From Nostoc foliaceum FACHB-393 (GTDB lineage Bacteria; Cyanobacteriota; Cyanobacteriia; Cyanobacteriales; Nostocaceae): a stretch of DNA of 64,000 nt. Positions 54,277 through 61,936 of this stretch are shown here, piece by piece. Below the pieces are notes generated by a model. It was not told the origin of the DNA. It did not search any database and saw nothing but the letters and a program-made list of their open reading frames with translations. Location of the stretch: contig NZ_JACJTD010000001.1 of the NCBI RefSeq assembly GCF_014698505.1, positions 248,001 to 312,000 on the forward strand. The letters run 5' to 3'. The first letter of the stretch is position 1. Every line of letters starts with the position of its first letter. Both the position numbers and the translations under genes were made by a program.

Positions 54277-55752
54277 TTAACCTGATTGTCGCCAATCTGT
54301 CGGCGCTTCTATATAATCAGGTAGACGAGTGGTGCGATCGCCAAGTGCTTTTCTAATCTGCTGCAACTCTAAGTTTTTAGCCCCTGTTAAAATAGTCCCT
54401 TCCAGTTTGACATCACTGAGGTCAGCTTCTGAGAAGTTAGCTCCCATAAGGTTTGCCTGAGTCAGGTTAGCTTGATAAAAGGTTGCCCTATACAGGTTGG
54501 CTCCGATGAGGTTTGCTTGATGCAGGTCAGCTTCCGTTAAGCTGGCTTCTGAGAGATTGGCAAAATAGACTTCTGTTTGGTGGAGTTTGGCTGCATTCAA
54601 GTTAGCCCCAGAAAGGTTAGCACCATTCAAGTTAGCCCCAGAAAGGTTAGCACCAATCAAACCCGTTAGGTGTAGGTTAGCTTTACCGAGTTTTGCTCCT
54701 TGCAAATTAGCTAAAAACAGCTTTGCCCCAGAGAGGTTGGCTAATTTCAGGGTGGCTTGCTGCAAATTAGCTTTATAGAGATTTGCTCCTTGCAAATTAG
54801 CTGCACGCAGACTTGCTCCAGAGAGGTTGGCTGAACGCAGGTTTGCCCCACAGAGATTAGCGCGGTTGAGATTAGCCCAACAGAGGTTTGCTCCACATAA
54901 ACTGGCTTTTGGTAATTTAGTTTCATAGAGAATAGACTTAACGAGTTTAGCGCCGTTCAAGTCCGCTTCACTCAAATCGGCTCCACGCAGGTCAGCCCCA
55001 CTCAGGTCAGAACCACGTAAGTCGGCTTGTTGCAGATTAACTCCTAGCAGGTCTGCTCGTCTGATGTTGATATGACGTAAATCAAGTTTCTGATTTTTTG
55101 GGTCTTCGAGTAAATTACGCCTACCGATGACAGTTAGGGCTGCTTGAATATCAGTGCGGATTACTGGCAATTCTTCATGGAGGTTTTGCTCCAACTGCTG
55201 TGTCGGACGCGACCCACCTCTACGCCTACCTGAGTAAGGTGCTGGTGAATATTCCGACTGTTGTTGCTCTACCCTCACCTGCTGGATAGGTGCATTTTCT
55301 CGCACAAAGGCAGTGAGGATTTCCATGATTGTCCAGTGTTCTTTAGGAAAATCCTGAGCAACTCTTTCTAATGCATAAATTGCCCCTGTTCGGGTTTCAA
55401 TTTTATCATGCCCAAGCTGGGCAATTGCCCCCATAAAGCGTTCTGAAATCAATCTGTCTTGATTTAGTTTGGCATTCAGAATGCCAATTTCGATGTTTTT
55501 CTCAGCTGCGATCGCATTTTTCTGCATCGCTTGGGCACGCTTTGCTGCATAATAAGTATTAAACATTGCTGCCGATGCGAGAAAAACTATTGCAGTAGTT
55601 GTTAATGCTTGGTTTCTATACTGAATTTTTTCTTGAATTGACAATTCTTTAATACTGGACAATACAAAGAAAATTACAGTCAATGAGAAGCCAAATATAA
55701 CTGTTATAGTTATCAACCAATTCAACAGAGCGTCTGTCTTTTTAGAAGACAT
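54277..55752 (-). CDS. Pentapeptide-repeat membrane protein 2
   Basis: A 491-residue paralogue of the gene at 46331. Two N-terminal helices (about 12-32 and 47-68), then a coiled segment (AKRAQAMQKNAIAAEKNIEI), the shared module MGAIAQLGHDKIETRTGAIY, ALERVAQDFPKEHWTIMEIL, TAFVRENAP, a low-complexity insert with GRRRGGSRPTQQ, and about 40 pentapeptides (residues about 230-455). The tail LELQQIRKALGDRTTRLPDY is conserved. Strand and architecture match copy 1; they bracket the signalling operon. Biochemical function is unknown. Confidence 0.92.
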   Translation of the reverse strand: MSSKKTDALLNWLITITVIFGFSLTVIFFVLSSIKELSIQEKIQYRNQALTTTAIVFLASAAMFNTYYAAKRAQAMQKNAIAAEKNIEIGILNAKLNQDRLISERFMGAIAQLGHDKIETRTGAIYALERVAQDFPKEHWTIMEILTAFVRENAPIQQVRVEQQQSEYSPAPYSGRRRGGSRPTQQLEQNLHEELPVIRTDIQAALTVIGRRNLLEDPKNQKLDLRHINIRRADLLGVNLQQADLRGSDLSGADLRGADLSEADLNGAKLVKSILYETKLPKASLCGANLCWANLNRANLCGANLRSANLSGASLRAANLQGANLYKANLQQATLKLANLSGAKLFLANLQGAKLGKANLHLTGLIGANLSGANLNGANLSGANLNAAKLHQTEVYFANLSEASLTEADLHQANLIGANLYRATFYQANLTQANLMGANFSEADLSDVKLEGTILTGAKNLELQQIRKALGDRTTRLPDYIEAPTDWRQSG

Positions 55753-55956
55753 GGTAAAGATTTTCCTTACAACCTAGAATTATTACTTAGATGTTGCGGA
55801 AAAATAGTATAGCACTTAGCAGAAAATTATAATAGGTGTCATGCAACCCATTTAACTAGGTAATGACATCGAATATACTGTTAAAGTAGGGCGAAAATTG
55901 AACAATCATTTAAAATCGCTCAAAAGCTTACTTTTTCACCTTGCGGGATTAATATT

Positions 55957-56700
55957 TTACTCAGAGAATTTAGCTTCTCTGAGGTTTGCCCCATCGAGTA
56001 TGGCATCATTGAGAACTGCTCCATGCAGCCCAGCTAGATATAAGCTTGCACAATGCAGGTTAGCTCCTTTTAGGTTAGCTCCTTTTAGGTTAGCTGCACT
56101 AAGAATTGTCCCTTCTAAGTTAGCTAAATATAAGTTAGCGCCTTCTAGATTAGCTGCACTGAGAATTGCTCCCGCGAGATTAGCTTCTGTGAGGTTAGCC
56201 CCAGACAGATTAGTTTGATAAAGATTTGTCTGTTCTAGGTTCGCCCTATTTAGGTTTGCTCCTCTCATATCCGTGTGACTCAAATCAAGTTGCTCATTTT
56301 CTGGGTCTTTTTTTGCATCTCTTCTGGCGATAACAGTAAGGGCTGCTTGGATATCTACACGAACTTTTGTTGGCAGGTTGCTGGTTATTTTCGCTTGGGG
56401 TATATAAGGAGCATTCTCCCGGACAAAATTAGTAAGAATCTCGATGATTATCCAGTGATACTGTGGAAAGTCATGGGCAATTTGCTCTAAATCATTAATT
56501 ACAGCTAAGTTGGTTTCTTTTGTATTATCTCCTAGTTGTTCAATTGCTATTCTTAAACGTTGTTTTGGCGAATAATTCCGAATCTTATTAACTTTTTTCT
56601 GAAAAGCATGTATCTTCAGATATATTTTTGATACCTGACTGTTATTTGTCGGTAAAATATTTTTTATGCCATGAAAAGCATTAATAATTACTGTCAACAT
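55957..56700 (-). CDS. Pentapeptide-repeat protein 3, shortened
   Basis: A 247-residue relative of copies 1 and 2. It keeps the module LRIAIEQLGDNTKETNLAVI, NDLEQIAHDFPQYHWIIIEI, LTNFVRENAP and the linker RVDIQAALTVIARRDAKKDP before about 20 pentapeptides, but lacks the second N-terminal helix and the C-terminal GDRTT tail (it stops at ANLREAKFSE). It may be a truncated copy that is still open, or a soluble variant. No frameshift was spotted within the frame. Confidence 0.8.
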   Translation of the reverse strand: MLTVIINAFHGIKNILPTNNSQVSKIYLKIHAFQKKVNKIRNYSPKQRLRIAIEQLGDNTKETNLAVINDLEQIAHDFPQYHWIIIEILTNFVRENAPYIPQAKITSNLPTKVRVDIQAALTVIARRDAKKDPENEQLDLSHTDMRGANLNRANLEQTNLYQTNLSGANLTEANLAGAILSAANLEGANLYLANLEGTILSAANLKGANLKGANLHCASLYLAGLHGAVLNDAILDGANLREAKFSE

Positions 56701-57026
56701 TTTTAATTGGTCGAGGTAGGGTTAAAAAAAAAGTCGTGTATGTTATTGTTTCATGCATGGTCAGTATTTGAATATGCTAATGCAACAAACAAAATATAGA
56801 ACATAACTATTGAGTAATTAGACATCAATATATATGCTGCCAACCTTCCTCTATCATTAGTTGTACTCACCACTCTTCATTATTCACAATCAATTAACCC
56901 TAATCATGATGATTTTGATTGATACCTAATTAGTGATAGAGCAGTCATAAATCATTTGTGAAAAACCATTAATGATAAAGCAATACAGTTGAGTTAACTC
57001 AAATAGGATTGTTATTAAGTAATTCA
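56701..57026. other. Divergent intergenic region
   Basis: A/T-rich with an A-run near 56727. It contains the promoters of the pentapeptide gene 3 and the FAD oxidoreductase. No repeat or gene is recognised. Confidence 0.5.
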
Positions 57027-58220
57027 ATGCAGCAAAACTTACAGCCGATAGTTAAAGACCTAGTGCTAATTGGTGGCGGTCACAGCCATGCGATTGTCCT
57101 GAAAATGTTTGGGAGAAAGCCTTTACCCGGTGTCCGTTTGACGTTGATTACCGCAGCCGAAAAGACAGCCTACTCTGGAATGTTACCAGGACACATTGCT
57201 GGATTTTACAGCCACGATGAATGTCATATTGACTTGCGACCTTTAGCGAACTTTGCTCAAGCCCAGTTGTATATTGACAAAGTAGTTGCCCTAGACCTAG
57301 AAAATCACAAAGTTCTCTGTGCTAAGGGACTGGTGGTAGATTTTGATGTGCTGTCTATTGATATTGGCAGCACTCCGGCCACAGTGTCTGTATCAGGTGC
57401 AGCAGAATATGCGATCGCAGCTAAACCAGTATCGCAGCTATTGGAACATTGGGATGAACTAATTGAGGCTGTAGGTAAAAATCCTCAAGAACCAATTAGC
57501 ATTGCGATCGTGGGTGGTGGCGCTGGTGGTGTAGAATTGGCGCTGTCGATGCAATCTCATTTAGATCAGATTTTACGTCAAACTCAACAACCAATTCAAA
57601 ATCTGGAAGTTCATTTATTCCAGCGTGGACAAGAACTGATGCCCAATTACCATCAATCAGTGCGGCATCAAATTCAGCAAATTCTCACTGAGCGAGGTAT
57701 TAAGCTCCATCTTGGAGAAACTGTGTGTAATATCGCACCTATAAACCACAAGGAAACTAAAGAAATATTTGAGATTAAATGTGAATCTGGTTTGACTGTA
57801 GAGTGTAATAAAATTTTTTGGGTAACACAAGCTTCAGCACCTGAGTGGTTAAAACTCACTGGACTAGGAACTGATGAGCAAGGTTTTATTCTGGTAGAGG
57901 ACACGTTGCAATCTCAAACCCACCCGCAGGTATTTGCTGCTGGTGACATTGCCACAATGGTAAATTATCCGCGTCCAAAAGCTGGGGTGTTTGCTGTTAG
58001 GCAAGGTAAGCCTTTATTTGAGAATTTGCAGCTAATTTTATTAGGTAAGTCGCTCAAACCCTATAGACCACAGCAACAATATTTGAGTTTAATTGGTACG
58101 GGAGACGGACGAGCAATTGCAACACGAGGTATGATCACTTTACCACCTCATAAACTCTTGTGGCGTTACAAAGATTGCATTGACCGCCGCTTTATGGAAC
58201 GCTTTCGGTTTGAGGAGTAG
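57027..58220 (+). CDS. FAD/NAD(P)-dependent oxidoreductase, SelD N-terminal domain-like
   Basis: A 397-residue flavoprotein of the NDH-2-like group. The FAD motif reads LVLIGGGHSHAIVLKMFG, the NAD motif SIAIVGGGAGGVELALSMQS, and the second FAD contact VFAAGDIATM. The GGGHSHA and AYSGMLPGHIAGFYSHDECH patterns are those of the FAD domain fused to SelD in many cyanobacteria; here the protein stops exactly where the SelD half would start (YKDCIDRRFMERFRFEE, then stop). The start is put at ATG 57027 rather than the upstream TTG (57009). The substrate is unknown. No SelD gene is adjacent. Confidence 0.88.
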   Translation: MQQNLQPIVKDLVLIGGGHSHAIVLKMFGRKPLPGVRLTLITAAEKTAYSGMLPGHIAGFYSHDECHIDLRPLANFAQAQLYIDKVVALDLENHKVLCAKGLVVDFDVLSIDIGSTPATVSVSGAAEYAIAAKPVSQLLEHWDELIEAVGKNPQEPISIAIVGGGAGGVELALSMQSHLDQILRQTQQPIQNLEVHLFQRGQELMPNYHQSVRHQIQQILTERGIKLHLGETVCNIAPINHKETKEIFEIKCESGLTVECNKIFWVTQASAPEWLKLTGLGTDEQGFILVEDTLQSQTHPQVFAAGDIATMVNYPRPKAGVFAVRQGKPLFENLQLILLGKSLKPYRPQQQYLSLIGTGDGRAIATRGMITLPPHKLLWRYKDCIDRRFMERFRFEE

Positions 58221-58233
58221 GGACTGGGGACTG

Positions 58234-58336
58234 GGGAGATGAGGGAGACAAGGGAGACAAGGGAGACAAGGGAGAAATAATGAACAAGTTTCTTCCTTAT
58301 CTTTTTCCAATCCCCAATCCCCAATCCTCAATCCCC
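58234..58336. repeat. Two short tandem repeats between convergent genes
   Basis: GGGAGACAA 9-bp units (five, first and last diverged) at 58234-58278, and a CCCCAAT heptamer tract at about 58306-58336. They lie between the FAD oxidoreductase and the TPR gene. Confidence 0.85.
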
Positions 58337-58339
58337 TCA

Positions 58340-60157
58340 TCAAAGTTGTTCAATTAGCTCAATAATTTGTTGATAATACTGGATATTTCCTTCTTGGTAA
58401 TACAAGTCTGCGGATTTTTGGAAATCGGCAATTGCTGCTTGAGAGTTTCCCAGATTTTGATAGACATCTGCCCGAAGGATGTAAGCTGAAGCCCAATTTG
58501 GCTGATGCTGTAAGGCTTGGTTTAAGTCTGCAAGCGCTCCTTGTAAGTCTCCCAACAGAGAACGGCTACGGCCCCGATTGTACCAGTCTTCAGCAAAGCT
58601 GGGGTCGATCGCGATCGCTCGACTGTAATCTTCTATTGCCCCTTGATAATCTTCTAAGGCATAGCGAGCATTAGCGCGATCGCTGTAAAATGCAGCAGAT
58701 TGGGGATTTATTTGCAAAGCTTGGGTGTAATCTGCGATCGCACTTTCATATTCTTCTAAAGCATAGTGGGTAGAACCTCGGTTGTAATATGCTTCAATTA
58801 AATCAGGATTTATTTGCAAAGCTTGATTATAATCTGTGATCGCTCCTTGTTCATCTCCTAAAAGACGACGCGCATTACCTCGATTGCAATAGGCTTGAGA
58901 AAATTCAGGAACAAGCTCTATTGCTTGGCTATTATCATCAATTGCTCCCTGTAAATCTTGCAGGGCTTCACGGGCAATACCCCGACCATAATAAGCTGCG
59001 GCCAAATTATCATTAATCTCTAATGCCCGATCGTAATCTTTAATTGCTCCTTTATGGTCTCCTAAAGAACGACGAGCCGCCGCGCGATCGCAATATCCTT
59101 CAGCTAAACTAGGATTGAGTTGTAATAGGCGATTACTATCTTCAATTGCACCTTGATAGTCTCCTAGTCGCCGACGAGCATTGGCCCGAAAGCCATATAC
59201 TAAAGCTAGAGTCGGATTTTCTTGTAATGCCTGGTCATAATCTGCGATCGCACCTTCATAATCCTCAAGAGTACTACGGACAAGACCCCGCTCACAATAG
59301 GCTTGCACATCATCAGGATTCAACTTTAGTGCTTGGTTAAAGTCCTCAATTGCTCGGTGATATTCTTTGAGATGAGCAAGAACCAGACCCCGATTGTAAT
59401 ATGCCTGGGCAAAACTGGGGTTTATTTCTAGGGCGCGGTTGTAATCTGCGATCGCATTTTGATAGTCTGCTAAAGCATAGTGGGCGTTACCTCGATTATG
59501 ATAAGCCTCCGTCAAGTTAGGATCTAATTCTAATGCCCGGTCGTGGTCAGCGATCGCTTCGGGATAATTTTCTAAGATATGGTGAATATTACCCCGATTG
59601 CTGTAAGCTGCGGCAAAATGGGGATGCCACTGTAAAGCTTGCTGGAAATCTGCAATTGCTCCTTGACGATCACCTTGTTCAAAACGAGTTACACCCCGAT
59701 TATGATAAGCATTAGCAATATCAATATTGATATTATTAGCTAATTGGGTAGTAGTTTCTATCGTGTGGATATAATCAGCAATCGCTTTGTCGTAATCTTC
59801 TAAGGCAAAGTAAGCATTACCCCGACTGTGGTAAGATTCGGCCAGATTGAGATCGATTTGTAATGCTTGGTTATGATCAGCGATCGCTCCTTGATAATCG
59901 GCTAAAAAGTAACGTGCATTACCTCGATGACAGTAGGCTCTGGCAAAATTGGGATTGATTTCTATAGCGCAATTAAAATCTGCGATCGCACCACGATAAT
60001 CTTTGAGTTGACCACTTAGAATAATCCCTCGATTATGGTATGCTTCGCCATAGTTAGGATTGAGCTTGATTGCTTGGGTGTAAGCTGCGATCGCTTCTTG
60101 ATAATCCCCTTGCAAATTGTAGTTTAATCCTTGGTTTAAGAAGTCTTCAGCATTCAT
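58340..60157 (-). CDS. TPR-repeat protein
   Basis: A 605-residue protein made almost entirely of about 17 tetratricopeptide repeats of 34 residues, each of the form (A)Y.NRG.....DYQGAIADYNQAL..NP (for example AYYNRGSTHYALEEYESAIA). The last 20 residues end in a short helix (YYQQIIELIEQL). No signal peptide, catalytic domain or membrane segment is visible, so it is likely a cytoplasmic scaffold. Repeats are highly similar to one another, which points to recent internal duplication. The partner is unknown. Confidence 0.93.
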   Translation of the reverse strand: MNAEDFLNQGLNYNLQGDYQEAIAAYTQAIKLNPNYGEAYHNRGIILSGQLKDYRGAIADFNCAIEINPNFARAYCHRGNARYFLADYQGAIADHNQALQIDLNLAESYHSRGNAYFALEDYDKAIADYIHTIETTTQLANNINIDIANAYHNRGVTRFEQGDRQGAIADFQQALQWHPHFAAAYSNRGNIHHILENYPEAIADHDRALELDPNLTEAYHNRGNAHYALADYQNAIADYNRALEINPSFAQAYYNRGLVLAHLKEYHRAIEDFNQALKLNPDDVQAYCERGLVRSTLEDYEGAIADYDQALQENPTLALVYGFRANARRRLGDYQGAIEDSNRLLQLNPSLAEGYCDRAAARRSLGDHKGAIKDYDRALEINDNLAAAYYGRGIAREALQDLQGAIDDNSQAIELVPEFSQAYCNRGNARRLLGDEQGAITDYNQALQINPDLIEAYYNRGSTHYALEEYESAIADYTQALQINPQSAAFYSDRANARYALEDYQGAIEDYSRAIAIDPSFAEDWYNRGRSRSLLGDLQGALADLNQALQHQPNWASAYILRADVYQNLGNSQAAIADFQKSADLYYQEGNIQYYQQIIELIEQL

Positions 60158-60310
60158 GTAATTTTTTTAGATTTCGATATTCCCTAGCTTTCAGGTAAAG
60201 AGATTCTTGTTTAACGCTTTTATTTTATCCGTGACGTGAACTACCTACACCGACCTGATGGTGAGTAATTCAATTTGTTCAACCGAATTACTTATTTCCA
60301 CAGGAAAAGG

Positions 60311-61075
60311 TTAAAATCGGGCACCGCCATCCACTTCTATGACGCTACCAGTAAAGTAATCACATTCAATAATAAAACGCATCGCCTGCCAGATTTCATA
60401 AGGTTCAGCTATGCGACCGATAGGTATTTTGGCAGTCATCTCTGCTAAGGCTTCTGGAGATACCCGACTGAGGATTGGGGTATTCGTCAATCCAGGTGCT
60501 ATGCCGGCTACCCTAAATCCGAAGGATGCCAATTCTAAAGCCCATGTCCTTGTGTCTGCATCTAGTCCTGCCTTGGAAGCACTATAATTTGACTGACCAG
60601 GATTGCCTGACCTAGTTACAGAAGAGATATTTACTATTAAAGCTGGGGAAATATTTTTCTCAATCGCTATAGCTGCAAATTCCCGCGACATGAAAAAAGC
60701 ACCGGTCAAATTCACATCAATTACCCGCTTCCATTGTGCCGTCGGCAGTTTACGTAACCACCCCTCTTCGTCGCGTGTAACTAGTAACCCATCACGCAGG
60801 ATACCCGCATTATTAACTAAGGTATTAGCATCTCCAATCTTTTCAAAAGCGAGAAGAATGAATTCTTTAACAATTGATTCATTCGCTACATCAAGCTGTA
60901 ATCCGTAGATATTTCCTGGTAAACCAATACCTTCTGCCTCCAAGGCTTTCAGCCCATCTACATCCAAATCACCCCCAACCACTTGAGCACCAGCACGAGC
61001 CAACTCTAGAGTAATGCAACGTCCGATTCCACTGGCAGCCCCGGTCACTATTGCTTTAACATTTTTTAACTGCAT
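60311..61075 (-). CDS. Short-chain dehydrogenase/reductase
   Basis: A 254-residue classical SDR: cofactor motif VTGAASGIGRCITLEL (TGxxxGxG), NNAG in LVNNAGILRDG, catalytic Ser in VNISSVTRSGNPG and YxxxK in NYSASKAGLD. An Asp at the end of strand 2 (GGDLDVDGLKALE) suggests NAD(H) rather than NADP(H). It is related to 3-oxoacyl-ACP reductase-like enzymes. It is divergent from the hydroxylase gene and may tailor the NRPS product, which is inference from location. A MITE-like element lies in the intergenic region upstream of it. Confidence 0.88.
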   Translation of the reverse strand: MQLKNVKAIVTGAASGIGRCITLELARAGAQVVGGDLDVDGLKALEAEGIGLPGNIYGLQLDVANESIVKEFILLAFEKIGDANTLVNNAGILRDGLLVTRDEEGWLRKLPTAQWKRVIDVNLTGAFFMSREFAAIAIEKNISPALIVNISSVTRSGNPGQSNYSASKAGLDADTRTWALELASFGFRVAGIAPGLTNTPILSRVSPEALAEMTAKIPIGRIAEPYEIWQAMRFIIECDYFTGSVIEVDGGARF

Positions 61076-61118
61076 AGTATTTTACAGAACATGGTATGAT
61101 GAGCAACTGAAATGTCAT

Positions 61119-61280
61119 TAGACGTCTTGCAAAAGTCCAAAAATCAGAAATGGTATTCGGAGCCAGATATAAGTTAACAAAGAAAATCGCAAGATAATTT
61201 AACATTTTGCACCAATCTGGGTTTAACTTCACGCTCTACATAAACATTCCAGCTTTTTGAGTATTTTTCCAAGAAGTCTA
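61119..61280. mobile_element. Degenerate MITE-like element
   Basis: Terminal repeats TAGACGTCTTG (61119-61129) and CAAGAAGTCTA (61270-61280) match at 10 of 11 positions and are variants of the ends of the element at 11280-11403. The next bases of the two ends are also similar in inverted orientation. No coding sequence. It sits in the divergent promoter region of the SDR and hydroxylase genes. Confidence 0.6.
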
Positions 61281-61323
61281 TAAAAATATAAACAAATAAA
61301 ATCAAGGAACAAGACACTGCAAA

Positions 61324-61902
61324 ATGTTTTTTGAATCAAATCAGTTTGCATTTATCGCAGATTTAGAAGCCAACTGGCTACTAATCCGAAAAGAATTAGA
61401 GCAACTCCAGCCGAAAAACTTTATTGATTGGCCAGAAAAAAATATTTATAACCAGGGATGGGAAGTTTTTGGACTATATGCTTTTAGCAATAGAATTGGG
61501 GAAAATTGCCGATTGTGCCCTGAGACAACTAAGTTGGTTGAGATGATACCAGGGATGACAACGGCGGGGTTTTCTTCTTTAGCTCCAGGAACCTATATCG
61601 GCCCTCATTTTGGCGCAACTAAAGCTGTTTTACGCTGTCATTTGGGCTTAGTCGTGCCCGATGAATGTGCGATTCGGGTAGACAGTGAAACTAGAAGTTG
61701 GCAAGAAGGTAAGTGTTTAATTTTTGACGATACATTTGAGCATGAAGCCTGGAATAAATCTGATAAAACTAGAATCGTCTTACTTATCGACTTTAATCGA
61801 CCAGAGTCAACTTTAACCGAGCCATTAGAACTCAACCAAACTGTTGATGAAGAGTATTGGTTAAAGATTTTATCCCAAAGTGAAACCTCCGCTAATTATT
61901 AA
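61324..61902 (+). CDS. Aspartyl/asparaginyl beta-hydroxylase family dioxygenase
   Basis: A 192-residue 2-oxoglutarate/Fe(II) enzyme of the Asp_Arg_Hydrox family. Iron-binding histidines lie in YIGPHFGATKAVLRCHLGL and in TFEHEAWNKSDKTRIVLLID; the 2-oxoglutarate Arg should be that in KTRIVLL. It is a stand-alone domain, the size typical for secondary-metabolism hydroxylases. It ends 34 bp before the NRPS start, same strand, so the two are likely co-transcribed and the enzyme may hydroxylate an amino acid of the peptide. Confidence 0.9.
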   Translation: MFFESNQFAFIADLEANWLLIRKELEQLQPKNFIDWPEKNIYNQGWEVFGLYAFSNRIGENCRLCPETTKLVEMIPGMTTAGFSSLAPGTYIGPHFGATKAVLRCHLGLVVPDECAIRVDSETRSWQEGKCLIFDDTFEHEAWNKSDKTRIVLLIDFNRPESTLTEPLELNQTVDEEYWLKILSQSETSANY

Positions 61903-61936
61903 TATCAATTCTGTTCTTCACAAACGAATTTGATTT

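Noticed and set aside
58432..59715. Open frames antisense to the TPR gene
   Set aside because: By-product of the regular TPR codon pattern.
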